From Sphingobacterium sp. B16(2022) (lineage in GTDB: Bacteria; Bacteroidota; Bacteroidia; Sphingobacteriales; Sphingobacteriaceae): 64,000 bases of DNA. The DNA is taken from positions 1,302,001-1,366,000 of the forward strand of contig NZ_JAAUVN010000001.1 in the NCBI RefSeq assembly GCF_012030425.1. Direction: 5' to 3'. Shown piece by piece: positions 1-10,063 of the stretch. Below the pieces are notes generated by a model. That model saw nothing but the letters and a program-made list of their open reading frames with translations, was not told the DNA's origin and did no database searches. A program made the translations under genes and the position numbers. Each line of letters starts with the position of its first letter. The stretch's first letter is position 1.

Positions 1-524
1 TCCCGTGCCTCTATACTGCCCAAATATTTTGCAGGAAAACCCCATAATGGCATTATCTGTCCGTAGAAGTCTTTATGTGTAGTAAAGTAATATATAGTGC
101 TATCTCTATAAATGGAGATTTTACTTAAGTAATTTATCTCATCATTTTTAGGTAGATTTTGAGGATGTATTTCCTTGATAGATGGTAAATGCAGCCACGG
201 ATAATTTTGATTTAAGATATATTTATCACCCTCAAAATTTAGATCAAAATAATAGTTATTTTCTATATGCAGAAAAGATTGTGAAGTATCTCCATTTTTT
301 CTATCAAATATTGTGGTCTCTTTTGTAAATAATTTAGTGAAGAATGCTTTTTCATTTGAATATCCTATATCTATATGAGTTATATTATCATCTTTAATGC
401 TGTTCTTGTCAGAGGAAAATATTCTTGTTTCAAGGAATTCATTGTAATGCCGTTTAGCGATTTTGTTTTGTGATAATACATTTAATGACAGTAAAAGAGT
501 GCAAAAAAATAGGAGATATTTCAT
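1..524 (-). CDS. Secreted hypothetical protein, C-terminus beyond window
   Basis: An open frame runs leftward from an ATG at 524 to the window edge without a stop, giving about 174 residues. The start MKYLLFFCTLLLSLNVLSQ is a clear signal peptide. The mature part is rich in Asn, Asp, Lys and Tyr and shows no motif I recognise. It is exported, probably periplasmic or surface attached. It is read from the sequence only; the C-terminus is missing, so no domain call is possible. Confidence 0.7.
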   Translation of the reverse strand, partial: MKYLLFFCTLLLSLNVLSQNKIAKRHYNEFLETRIFSSDKNSIKDDNITHIDIGYSNEKAFFTKLFTKETTIFDRKNGDTSQSFLHIENNYYFDLNFEGDKYILNQNYPWLHLPSIKEIHPQNLPKNDEINYLSKISIYRDSTIYYFTTHKDFYGQIMPLWGFPAKYLGSIEAR

Positions 525-1353
525 ATACAAAAAATGTTATTATAGATTATAGACAATGATTTGGATGTCATTACAGATTAATAGATTCTCCTGAATTTCT
601 TTAAAATACATTAATTTTCTGTTTCGAATTGAATAACACAATATCCCAACTCATTAAGGTGATATTTTATGGAAGTATTATATAACTAATATAGTATAAA
701 TTTAACAAATCATTGGTATTCAGAAGGTATAAATAAAAATAGATAAAAACTAAAATTTATAGTATGTAAAAGCTGATATATTTAGTTCTATTATTTGTCT
801 TTGGATATTGAATAAGGATGGACACGCTTCAAGATAACCGGTAGCTCAACATTCTTTCGTGTTCATCCTGTTCAATATTGGATCAAAGCAGGGAAGGATT
901 CTGTAAGTTCGCTTTATAGTAAAGTAATTCAACTGTGTTACCCGATAACAAGCGTTTAACATCTGGATAATATTTAGGATTTTATAAAGTCGGATTCAAT
1001 AGTGATTACAGCTTTTAGTTTCTTGGCAATTCTATGAACTGATCATCAGTCAAATTTCTATAACAACAAGACTGTGATGTAATCAATATCGCTACGTCAG
1101 TTATACAAGGTCACTTGCATTAATTTAGGAGACCTTTCTATTTTTATTACCCAGTCATGTTATTCAAGAATTAGCTCCAATGAGGGCCTTCTCAATATAT
1201 CTTCTCTTTTCCAGATCTCTGGAACCTTTCGAATAACAATCTAATGTGTTTTACCTAAGACAATTGTAGCACGGTATGACAAGACGAACAAATGCATTTA
1301 ATATTTGTTGGTAAATAACGAATGTTTTTATTAATTTGTAGTGTAATAATGAT
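525..1353. other. Gene-poor region with decayed sequence
   Basis: No intact gene is visible in these 829 bases. On the minus strand short stretches look like former coding sequence interrupted by stops, for example NLTDDQF read around 1040-1060. The frames break repeatedly and no family could be named. An imperfect inverted repeat lies at 804-880. Confidence 0.5.
804..880. repeat. Imperfect inverted repeat
   Basis: The arm at about 805-826 and the arm at 858-880 are reverse complements over roughly 21 bases, with a one-base bulge and one or two mismatches. They enclose a 31-base spacer. It could be a hairpin or the paired ends of a lost small mobile element. No U-tract follows, so a terminator is unlikely. 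Confidence 0.45.
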
Positions 1354-1359
1354 GTGATT

Positions 1360-2250
1360 ATGGTAAATGTATCGATAGTAAATTTCAAAGATATTCTTCG
1401 TTTCAATCAAGAAGCTATTTACGATTTTGAAGAGAGTATTCTGGTCGCAGATGTAGGTATTCGTGATTTGCATATTACTCGCATGTTTCCTATAAGAACA
1501 TCTTTTTTTATGTTCGTCCTCGTTGAACAAGGCACTATGCGTATTGAGCTCGATTATAGCATTCATCATTTATCCAAACAAGATTTTCTTCTTATCCTAC
1601 CCGAGCATATCTATCAAAGCATATCAGGTAGCCCAGATACCCGATATCGACTTATTTTTGTAGAACAGGCATATTTTGAGACAATGAACAGGTCAAAAAA
1701 CGATGTGCTAAAAACTAGTTTTTTAAATATCCGTAAAGATCCTGTTATCCATCTTTCAGAGGAGGAATTTAATGTACTCGCTTCTTGTCATGAAAGACTA
1801 GAGCAGCGAATGCCGGCCATACATCATTTCAAGAAAGATATTATTAATGCACTCTTGCTGGAATATGTAATCGAGGCCGAAAACATGATGATAAATCATC
1901 ATGAACATCAGGTAAACCAAAGTAATTTAACCAGGCAGGATATTATTTTTCATAATTTTTTAACATTATTGAAAAAAGATGTCATCCATCAGCACCATGT
2001 ATCATTTTACGCTGATAAGCTATATATCACACCCCAGTATTTAGCTTCGGTATTAAAACAGCTTACAGGTAAAGGAACTAAAGATTGGATTGCTGATGCT
2101 TTATTGGTTGAAGCAAAGATTATGCTCCAACACTCACAGCAATCTGTACAGCAGATATCCGATGCTCTTAATTTTTACGACCAATCCACATTCGGTAAAT
2201 TTTTCAAAGCACGTACCGGGCAAACTCCCAAAGCATATCAGAATTTATGA
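1360..2250 (+). CDS. AraC-family transcriptional regulator
   Basis: A protein of about 296 residues with an N-terminal cupin-like sensing half and a C-terminal AraC-type double helix-turn-helix. The DNA-binding part runs from about residue 205 (YADKLYITPQYLASVLKQLT) to the end, with the second helix pair around QQISDALNFYDQSTFGKFFK and the family ending TGQTPKAYQ. A GTG at 1354 is in frame, but the ATG at 1360 is the more natural start. It stands upstream of the broken lysS in the same direction, 146 bases away. Its target and ligand are not evident. Confidence 0.85.
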   Translation: MVNVSIVNFKDILRFNQEAIYDFEESILVADVGIRDLHITRMFPIRTSFFMFVLVEQGTMRIELDYSIHHLSKQDFLLILPEHIYQSISGSPDTRYRLIFVEQAYFETMNRSKNDVLKTSFLNIRKDPVIHLSEEEFNVLASCHERLEQRMPAIHHFKKDIINALLLEYVIEAENMMINHHEHQVNQSNLTRQDIIFHNFLTLLKKDVIHQHHVSFYADKLYITPQYLASVLKQLTGKGTKDWIADALLVEAKIMLQHSQQSVQQISDALNFYDQSTFGKFFKARTGQTPKAYQNL

Positions 2251-2396
2251 TTTTTAACTCCAAGTGTTCACGTACCTTCGATTATTACCAATAATGTACT
2301 GTTAATTCACACCCATTACCGTATTGATTTGAGATTTTTGTGTTTTATATATTCCTTCAGTATTAGAAGAGAAATATAGCATAATGAAAGTAAAAT

Positions 2397-3892
<1,496 letters not shown>

Positions 3893-4092
3893 TTTAATTT
3901 GTCTTCTGGATAGTCAGTAATGATTACAATATTGTTATTCACGAAATAAGTTTTTAAAAAGTCATAGCCTGAATCAATATGGTCAAACATTATGCGTCTA
4001 AAAACAACACCCATTGGTGCATCTGTATTTTCAAGTTCAGTTGCACCTATTTTTTTGCTGTCAAGAATTATGTCGTAAAGTTTTATTGTCAT
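3893..4092 (-). pseudogene. 5' fragment of a hypothetical gene
   Basis: From an ATG at 4092 on the minus strand, about 65 residues (beginning MTIKLYDIILDSKKIG) read like a genuine small soluble protein. At about 3893 the frame enters antisense lysS and becomes nonsense. The junction coincides with the lysS stop codon, so this is a gene cut at a recombination point rather than a 126-residue protein. I have a vague recollection of similar conserved hypothetical proteins but cannot name a family. Confidence 0.5.
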
Positions 4093-4199
4093 TGCTCGCG
4101 TGGATGCAGTTTGGAGGTTTTACCAAGACCGATTTAGTGACTTTGGTAAATGACGAAGGTAACTGGAAAGTATCTCAATCGGTCAATTCTTATAAGTAA
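4093..4199 (+). pseudogene. 3' fragment, possibly NTF2-like protein
   Basis: The last 30 or so codons before the stop at 4197-4199 read FGGFTKTDLVTLVNDEGNWK and then SQSVNSYK. This resembles the C-terminal strand pair of NTF2/SnoaL or lumazine-binding-like proteins. It abuts directly the start of the fragment on the other strand, so this 300-base stretch joins three broken genes. The family guess is weak. Confidence 0.35.
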
Positions 4200-4226
4200 G
4201 CAAGTTTAATCGATATATTAAGTAGA

Positions 4227-4254
4227 AGCCATGTCGTAAGATATGGCTTTTTTT
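4227..4254 (+). terminator. Intrinsic terminator
   Basis: A nine-base stem (4227-4235 with 4240-4248, one G-U pair) and a GTAA loop are followed by a run of seven T (4248-4254). It lies 28 bases after the stop of the preceding gene fragment, so it is a relic of that gene's 3' end. Confidence 0.75.
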
Positions 4255-4417
4255 GTGCCCGGAAAGCAAGACTAGGTTAACATGTTAATGCTTTTGTTGC
4301 TTGCTAGCCGACAGCAAACGTTTAAAAACGACTACAAACGTTTAATAACCGGCTAATAATTTTAGTTTTCCTGATGTTTGCTTAGCAATATTAATTATTT
4401 AAGCAAAGCATATTATT

Positions 4418-5321
4418 ATGAAAAAGACAAAAAGTAGCATGGGCAAGTATGTTGGTTTTAGTGGCGACTGGAGCTTTAAATTCTATTTTGGCAGGGAAGA
4501 AAATAAGCCGATTTTAATTTTGATTTTTAAATGGGCTGTTTGAGGGAGAGAAAGTTATTCAGGATCTTCATTATCGGCCAGTGGAGCAGGGTGGCGATGT
4601 TGAAAATGAGCGTAAGGTTATTTTCGATCTCTATTGTACCGGTATTGATGGGGAGCATTTCATTATAGAGATGCAACAGCTTTATCAAGATTTTTTTAAA
4701 GATCGGACCGTTTTTTATACATCCAGGCTTATCAATAAACTTATACCCAGGGGCTATAAGGGAAATACATACGAACTTCCCGAAGTATATTTTATTGGTA
4801 TCTTAGAATTTGAGTTAGGAGAAACAGAACCGGGAAAGTATTTTTACGATGTTGCTCTTTGCGATAAGCAGAGTAGTCGTGTTTTTTATGAAAAGCTTGG
4901 TTACAAGCTCTTAGTATTACCAAATTTTAATAAGAATGAGGTTGATATAAAGACAGATATGGATATGTGGCTATATCTATTGAAAAACATGAGTAAACTT
5001 GATAAAATACCTGATTTTTTGGATAAGCGGGTATTTGGTCTTATCTTTGACATAGGCGAAGTCGCAAAATTAATACCGGAGGATAAGATGGCATACGAAG
5101 CAAGTTTAAAACATAAGCGTGATGCAGAGAATACCTATTCTACTGCTCAGCGTCTTGGACATGATCGAGGTTTAAAAGAAGGTTTAAAAAAAGGTATTGC
5201 TCAAGGCCAACATCAAAATGCTATTGAGACAGCTTTGAAATTTAAAAATATGGGTTTACCTTTAGAACAAATTGCTGAGGGTACCGGCCTTACCGTCGAC
5301 GAGATTGAAAAACTGAAATAA
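4418..5321 (+). pseudogene. Rpn family PD-(D/E)XK nuclease/putative transposase, frameshifted
   Basis: Reads as a PDDEXK_2 (Rpn-type recombination-promoting nuclease) protein. The natural start is the ATG at 4418 (MKKTKSSMGKYVGFSGDWSF), followed by KFYFGREENKPILI. The frame then slips in a run of T at 4524-4528, and the expected FLNGLFEGEKVIQDL continues in the next frame through to 5321. The nuclease core includes ERKVIFDLYC and then EHFIIEMQQL with FFKDRTVFY, giving the D...ExQ arrangement. The C-terminal helix region has the usual GLKEGLKKGIAQGQ repeats. The in-frame remainder begins only at GTG 4581. Restoring one T would give about 300 residues, the normal family length. Confidence 0.8.
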
Positions 5322-5334
5322 ATCAAATAGGTCA

Positions 5335-5384
5335 TATAAAACACATAAAGCCATTCTGTCAAGAATGGCTTTATGTGTTTTATA
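5335..5384 (+). terminator. Long perfect hairpin, probable terminator
   Basis: A 23-base perfect stem (5335-5357 with 5362-5384) with a GTCA loop lies 13 bases after the Rpn-family stop. The top of the stem carries GC pairs and the outer arm is A/T rich, so it can act in both directions. Confidence 0.75.
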
Positions 5385-5394
5385 CCTTCCTTAC

Positions 5395-5950
5395 GGCTTC
5401 CCGTATTTTTTGATCAAACCGATCCCCACAGAAAATCCCATATCAACAACAGCTGTTATTGGAGCCAATGCTTTGGGTGCGATCCAGAGTGAGCTTCGCA
5501 GATCGTTTGTGGATTCTTCGGGGGGAGCTTCCGCAATTATGAAAACAAACTACAAGAGCTATATAAGAGCTTAGTGGAGTCTTTAAAGCAATATGCATGT
5601 AGCTACCGGGCAGATGCCGTTATAGGCTTCAGCGTCAATATTGATGAACTCTCGGGCAAAGGAATCCCAATCGCTTATGATCACCGCTATCGGTACACCT
5701 GTATTGCTCAACGAAATTAAACATATACAAGTAGAATCAGTAGGTGGAGATATCGATGGATCTGTTATTAAGAACAAAGTCAAAGCAAGCTTGATCAGGG
5801 AATGCAATACCGGTATCTATAACATGGAAAATGCTACAGCCGAGTTTATAGCCACATCCCGATTGACCGAATTTTTACCCTTGCTATTCAAAGGGAAGAA
5901 TGAAACAGGGGAGGATCAGGTATTTTTCGGTCAACTTCGATCTTTTCATC
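5395..5950 (+). pseudogene. YbjQ/UPF0145-like heavy-metal-binding-domain protein, multiply frameshifted
   Basis: Three frames join into one recognisable protein. First comes ENPISTTAVIGANALGAIQS with SSGGASA. After a slip near 5530 the next frame gives NYENKLQELYKSLVESLKQ, YACSYRADAVIGFSVN and IDELSGKG. After a second slip near 5660 come SLMITAIGTPVLLN and a C-terminal extension. The pattern 'gly-rich loop, helix, RADAVIGF, ITAIGTPV' is typical of the YbjQ/UPF0145 fold. No intact start is visible. Function of the family is poorly known. The several one-base slips indicate decay or poor base calls. Confidence 0.5.
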
Positions 5951-6068
5951 TGTTTTCCTCCTATTTAGAATTAGTAATTCATCTCTGAATTCTATACTTT
6001 TAAAATGTCCTATTTTTTGGAGGAGGTCAGAGGTCAATCTTTTTGAGGGTAAAACGATAGGGAATATG

Positions 6069-6527
6069 CTAATGTTGCTTTCGGACAAAGACAATATAAT
6101 CTGTGCTGACCGGCTCAAGACCATTCTTTCTCATCTCTGTTGCTATTTGAGCTCTATGATAGGTTCCGTGATTAAAGGTATGTAGCAATATCTCTTCAAT
6201 GGAGTTTACAAATTTATCATTTTTAGTGTTTTTATATTGAATGCTATGTTTGTCATAATCGTTGTGTTTTTTGATCTTTTCATCTAAGCCAGCGGAAGCT
6301 AAATTATGGTATTGTTCGCATTCCATAATACTATGTTCATCCCAAACGCCTAGGTATGGTTTTTCACCATTTAATCTACTTAACCAGATTATTTGTGCAT
6401 TAACAATATGACTCATTAGTCGTAAACAGGAGGGAGGAATTATACTTCCTTGAGATTTTATTGTACTGATGACTGATTTATTGGCCCAGTCATTATATAA
6501 CCATAAATGTTCAATCGGATTTGACAT
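6069..6527 (-). CDS. DinB/YfiT-like four-helix metalloprotein
   Basis: A 152-residue protein of the DinB/YfiT superfamily, which uses a four-helix bundle with three His to bind a metal and commonly acts in thiol or toxin detoxification. Visible features: HIVNAQIIWLSRL, with the first His at the end of helix 2, and the HTFNHGTYHRAQI motif near the C-terminus providing the other two. Start MSNPIEHLWLYNDWANK is typical. It is monocistronic. The name DinB here is the structural family, not the Y-family polymerase at 8885. Confidence 0.85.
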   Translation of the reverse strand: MSNPIEHLWLYNDWANKSVISTIKSQGSIIPPSCLRLMSHIVNAQIIWLSRLNGEKPYLGVWDEHSIMECEQYHNLASAGLDEKIKKHNDYDKHSIQYKNTKNDKFVNSIEEILLHTFNHGTYHRAQIATEMRKNGLEPVSTDYIVFVRKQH

Positions 6528-7004
6528 TGTAAATAAATTACTTTGATTTAAATATACGCAATAATTTCTCTAAGAATTCATTTTGTGAGCGGACATCTTA
6601 TTTACTTTGGGGAGTGACTACTTTAAAAAAGATGGATAGCTTATCATTTTATTATAAATGTGTTATCAAGCCAAGTGGAGTAGGTGTCGCGATGATCATT
6701 TTCTTAATAGTCTTCCGATTACGACACCTGATATGATTGTGGGAATAAAGCCAATATATTAGCGACTCATTATTTTAATATTTATTGATATTTTATTTGG
6801 ACATCTGCTCATATCTTTTGCTAATAAACGATACTTAAAAAATACGACAATAAAAGACATGAGAAAATAACTGACTATTTGAATGCTACTTTATGAGCAT
6901 GAGTTGAAAGAGCCTCTGAATCCGAAAACTAGCAACTTTAAATTCAAAGCGAGACAACAGGTTTTCTAATTCCGAACCTCTTAAAACTGCTACTGCATGC
7001 TGTT
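6528..7004. other. Gene-free stretch
   Basis: No coding frame, strong hairpin or repeat stands out in these 477 A/T-rich bases. Part must hold the promoter of the minus-strand DinB/YfiT gene at its left edge. Confidence 0.5.
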
Positions 7005-8468
7005 CTATTTGTAATGCTCGTAAAACTTATTGTTAAATAATTCAGTTGGATCGTATTTTAATTTAAGTTGAAAAAAACGGTCAGCGTTAGGATAAGATTT
7101 TCTCATTTTGTCCTTGTCAATATGTAAACGATAAGGCAAGTAATAAGTACCATTGTTTTTCAAGGCAATATCCACAAGTAAGTTTGTCAATTTTTTCATT
7201 TCTGCCTCTTGTTTATTTGTTTTCTTTTGATTGAACAAGATTACAAAACCAAATACATTTTCTCTAGCATAGTTTAAATAACTGTCATTGTCTTGATGAA
7301 CGCCGCGAATAGTTATGTTGAGTAAATCTATTTTTGAGTTTTTTAGAATAGGTTTCATATCCCTAATGAATTGATTAAAATTTCTCTCCGGAATAAAATA
7401 CTCTTGGAGTAAGTCGGTTGAAGAACTGTCTTTGTTTTCAATTAGTGAAACATGGTCGTTTAAAAGTTCGTTTCTTGAATAAATTTCATTTTTGGAAACT
7501 TTATTCATTCCTGTTTCCAAATCCCAGCGAAGTCGTTTTCCATATTCGCTGTTTACACTACCCCTAAATACCAATCTTTGCGTTTCCTTACTTTTTCCGT
7601 TTTGTAAAACAGGTATTTCCACGTCAGCCTTTTCAAAAAAGTTTAATGTTGCTTCTTCTAAAAAATGTTTGTCAGAAATACGTAGTCTGCCAAAAACTAG
7701 ATTTACATTTGGATTTTCCGAAATGTATTTTTTGTAATAGGTTAAATAATTCTCGGGACTTAAACGAATGTATTTGTATTGTAAAGCTTCATTTTCTACC
7801 ACTTTTAACTTTACGTCTAAAACAATTCCAAACAAACCGTATCCTCCGATTACCAACTTAAAAAGTTCCGGGTTTTCCTGTCTACTACAATTGATAATCT
7901 CCCCGTTTTCTTTCATTAAAGTAAATGAGACTACACTTGCAGCAATTGGCGGTAAGTCTTTTTGCCAGCCATGCCCGTTTACACTTATTGAACCACCAAT
8001 AGAAAACGAACTGAATGCTTGCATTATAGCAATTGATTTATCGTATTTATTTAAATATTCTAAAGCATTTTCCCACAAAGAACCAGCACCGATTGTCAAA
8101 ATATTATTTATTGTGTCAAGCTCCATTTGATTGTAGGGGAGCATATTTAGCATAATTCCATTCGGATACATGGTATGGCCTCCCATACTATGTTTAGCAC
8201 CAGCAATTGATATTTTTAGATTATTTTCTTTTGCATATTTCAAAACATCTTTCAGTTGAATTTCAATTTCTCTTTTGTCATTCGGAACTTGAATAATGGT
8301 ATCAACTTTGGTTAAGTTCAGTTGACTCGCATCATTTGTAAACCCTTTTGGGATTTGAATAATAAGGTCCTTTTCATTCCATTTTGTTTTTAAAATATGA
8401 AAAATTGGAATAGATAAAAATATGAATATTGTCAAAAGCCCGATTGTCCAAAGATGTTTTTTCTTCAT
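7005..8468 (-). CDS. Membrane-anchored FAD-binding oxidoreductase (gulonolactone-oxidase type)
   Basis: A 487-residue protein with an N-terminal membrane anchor (about residues 5-25, LWTIGLLTIFIFLSIPIFHI) followed by a PCMH-type FAD domain of the FAD_binding_4 family. The motif GAKHSMGGH near residue 95-105 matches the flavin-attachment region of aldonolactone and alditol oxidases, and GAGSLWENALEYL and GGSISVNGHG follow as expected. The C-terminal third contains LPYRLHID and ends FNNKFYEHY, consistent with the sugar-1,4-lactone oxidase family. The substrate cannot be read from the sequence. It is monocistronic and opposite to the polymerase cassette. Confidence 0.8.
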   Translation of the reverse strand: MKKKHLWTIGLLTIFIFLSIPIFHILKTKWNEKDLIIQIPKGFTNDASQLNLTKVDTIIQVPNDKREIEIQLKDVLKYAKENNLKISIAGAKHSMGGHTMYPNGIMLNMLPYNQMELDTINNILTIGAGSLWENALEYLNKYDKSIAIMQAFSSFSIGGSISVNGHGWQKDLPPIAASVVSFTLMKENGEIINCSRQENPELFKLVIGGYGLFGIVLDVKLKVVENEALQYKYIRLSPENYLTYYKKYISENPNVNLVFGRLRISDKHFLEEATLNFFEKADVEIPVLQNGKSKETQRLVFRGSVNSEYGKRLRWDLETGMNKVSKNEIYSRNELLNDHVSLIENKDSSSTDLLQEYFIPERNFNQFIRDMKPILKNSKIDLLNITIRGVHQDNDSYLNYARENVFGFVILFNQKKTNKQEAEMKKLTNLLVDIALKNNGTYYLPYRLHIDKDKMRKSYPNADRFFQLKLKYDPTELFNNKFYEHYK

Positions 8469-8884
8469 TTGTTGGTTTAATTATAAAGTGTTAGTCCAAT
8501 ATAAAACACTTTTCCTTTCCGTTTATTTACAGATTTAGCTTACGAAAAGGTAATTGTCTATAGCATCATAGAGCAAAAGGACACTTAATGGATTAAAAGT
8601 ATGAAAATTAAAATGATTCTACTTCATTGAAGCGTCACTGCCACCAGTTCTTAAATAAGACCAGCTTATACAGTTTTATCGTCAGTCACTACATCCTCAA
8701 TCTTTCCATTTAAAGATCATTTCTTATATCGTGTTTGACTAAATATTTTAGTCTTGTAATTCAGCTGTTTATCAAAATGTGTAAATTTCACACTTATTTT
8801 AGCTAAATATGTTAGTATATTTGATCGAGTATTTATACCTTTAAAGTATAAACAACAGATGGGATAGAGATGATTTTTTAGGAA
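8469..8884. other. Intergenic region holding divergent promoters
   Basis: This 416-base region lies between the divergently transcribed oxidoreductase and dinB. The dinB-proximal 150 bases hold several dyads (listed separately). The left part shows no gene. Confidence 0.5.
8737..8852 (+). promoter_or_regulatory. Cluster of dyads upstream of the polymerase cassette
   Basis: Four short palindromes lie in the 150 bases before dinB: GACTAAATATTTTAGTC (8737-8753, perfect seven-base arms), a GTGT...ACAC dyad near 8780-8794, CTAAATATGTTAG near 8803-8815, and TTTATAC-N7-GTATAAA (8832-8852). Such clustering suggests operator sites for the repressor that controls the cassette, probably an SOS-type regulator encoded elsewhere. 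The role is inferred. Confidence 0.45.
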
Positions 8885-10063
8885 ATGGAACGGAATATAG
8901 TGCATTGTGATCTTGACACATTTTTTGTGTCCGTAGAGCGTTTGCTCAACGTAGGGTTGGTGGGTAAACCAGTGCTTATCGGTGGGACTTCCGATCGGGG
9001 TGTGGTGGCATCATGCTCGTACGAAGCTCGGAAGTATGGCGTACACAGTGCCATGCCCATGCGGCTGGCCTTGCGTATGTGTCCCGAAGCCATCATTGTC
9101 AGGGGCGATCATGACCTGTACAGTCATTATTCCTCTATGGTCACCGAGATTATCGAAGAGGTGACACCTGTGGTTGAAAAAGCCAGTATCGATGAGCATT
9201 ATCTCGACGTGACCGGTATGGACCGCTTCTTTGGTTGCTGGCAGTGGACGCAGGAATTGCGGCAGCGCATTATAAAAGAAACAGGATTACCCATCAGCTT
9301 TGGACTGTCCGTCAATAAAACCGTCAGCAAGATCGCTACGGGTCAGGCCAAACCGTCCGGTGAACTGTTTGTCAACAGTGGTACCGAAAAAGGATTTTTG
9401 GCACCACTTTCCATACGGAAAATTCCGATGGTAGGCGAGAAGTCCTACACCTTACTCCGCAATATGGGTATCAGCAAGATCGGCACTCTGCAGCAGATGG
9501 AAGCCTTCACCATGAAACATGTGATGGGGGAGAATGGAGTCACCATCTGGCGAAAAGCAAACGGTCTCGACGACTCCCTTGTACTGCCATTTCGGGAGCA
9601 GAAATCCATGAGCAAAGAAACAACCTTTCAGCAGGATACCATTGATATGGATCTGCTGCGCCGAACACTGATCGGTATGGTCGATACCCTTGCATTTGAG
9701 CTTCGCAAAGATCAGAAACTCACCAGTAGTATCACCCTCAAAATCCGTTACAGCAATTTCGATACCCATACCCAGCAGGTCAAAGTAGCCTTCACCAACT
9801 CGGATAAGCTTATTACCGAAAAAGTAATGGCACTATTTAAAAAGCTGTACAGCCGGCGCATGCTTATCCGCCTCATCGGAATCAAGTTTTCCAATCTCAT
9901 CTATGGCGCCTATCAGACCGATCTGTTCAATGACAGCAGTGAAGAAGTCAATCTCTTGCAGGCCATGGACAAGATTCGCATGCGTTACGGTAGCCAGTAC
10001 CTGATGAAAGGCATCTGCGCTCCAGAACCACCATCAAGGAAAGGAGGTGACCATGCTCCTTAA
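8885..10063 (+). CDS. dinB: Y-family DNA polymerase IV-like
   Basis: A 392-residue Y-family translesion polymerase. Seen: the first catalytic motif HCDLDTFFVSVE (Asp9, Asp11), palm motif KASIDEHYLDVTG with Asp103-Glu104, little-finger domain to about residue 350, and a short polar tail. The residue after the catalytic DE is His, where Ala or Phe is usual in DinB. No clear beta-clamp motif is obvious at the C-terminus. Its 3' end overlaps dnaE and contains dnaE's ribosome binding site, so the two are translationally coupled. GC content is visibly higher than in flanking genes. It probably forms an error-prone repair pair with the adjacent DnaE, analogous to ImuB-DnaE2. Confidence 0.9.
   Translation: MERNIVHCDLDTFFVSVERLLNVGLVGKPVLIGGTSDRGVVASCSYEARKYGVHSAMPMRLALRMCPEAIIVRGDHDLYSHYSSMVTEIIEEVTPVVEKASIDEHYLDVTGMDRFFGCWQWTQELRQRIIKETGLPISFGLSVNKTVSKIATGQAKPSGELFVNSGTEKGFLAPLSIRKIPMVGEKSYTLLRNMGISKIGTLQQMEAFTMKHVMGENGVTIWRKANGLDDSLVLPFREQKSMSKETTFQQDTIDMDLLRRTLIGMVDTLAFELRKDQKLTSSITLKIRYSNFDTHTQQVKVAFTNSDKLITEKVMALFKKLYSRRMLIRLIGIKFSNLIYGAYQTDLFNDSSEEVNLLQAMDKIRMRYGSQYLMKGICAPEPPSRKGGDHAP

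Noticed and set aside
6069..6527. DNA polymerase IV from the DinB name
   Set aside because: This is the DinB/YfiT metal-binding fold; the true Y-family polymerase is at 8885-10063.
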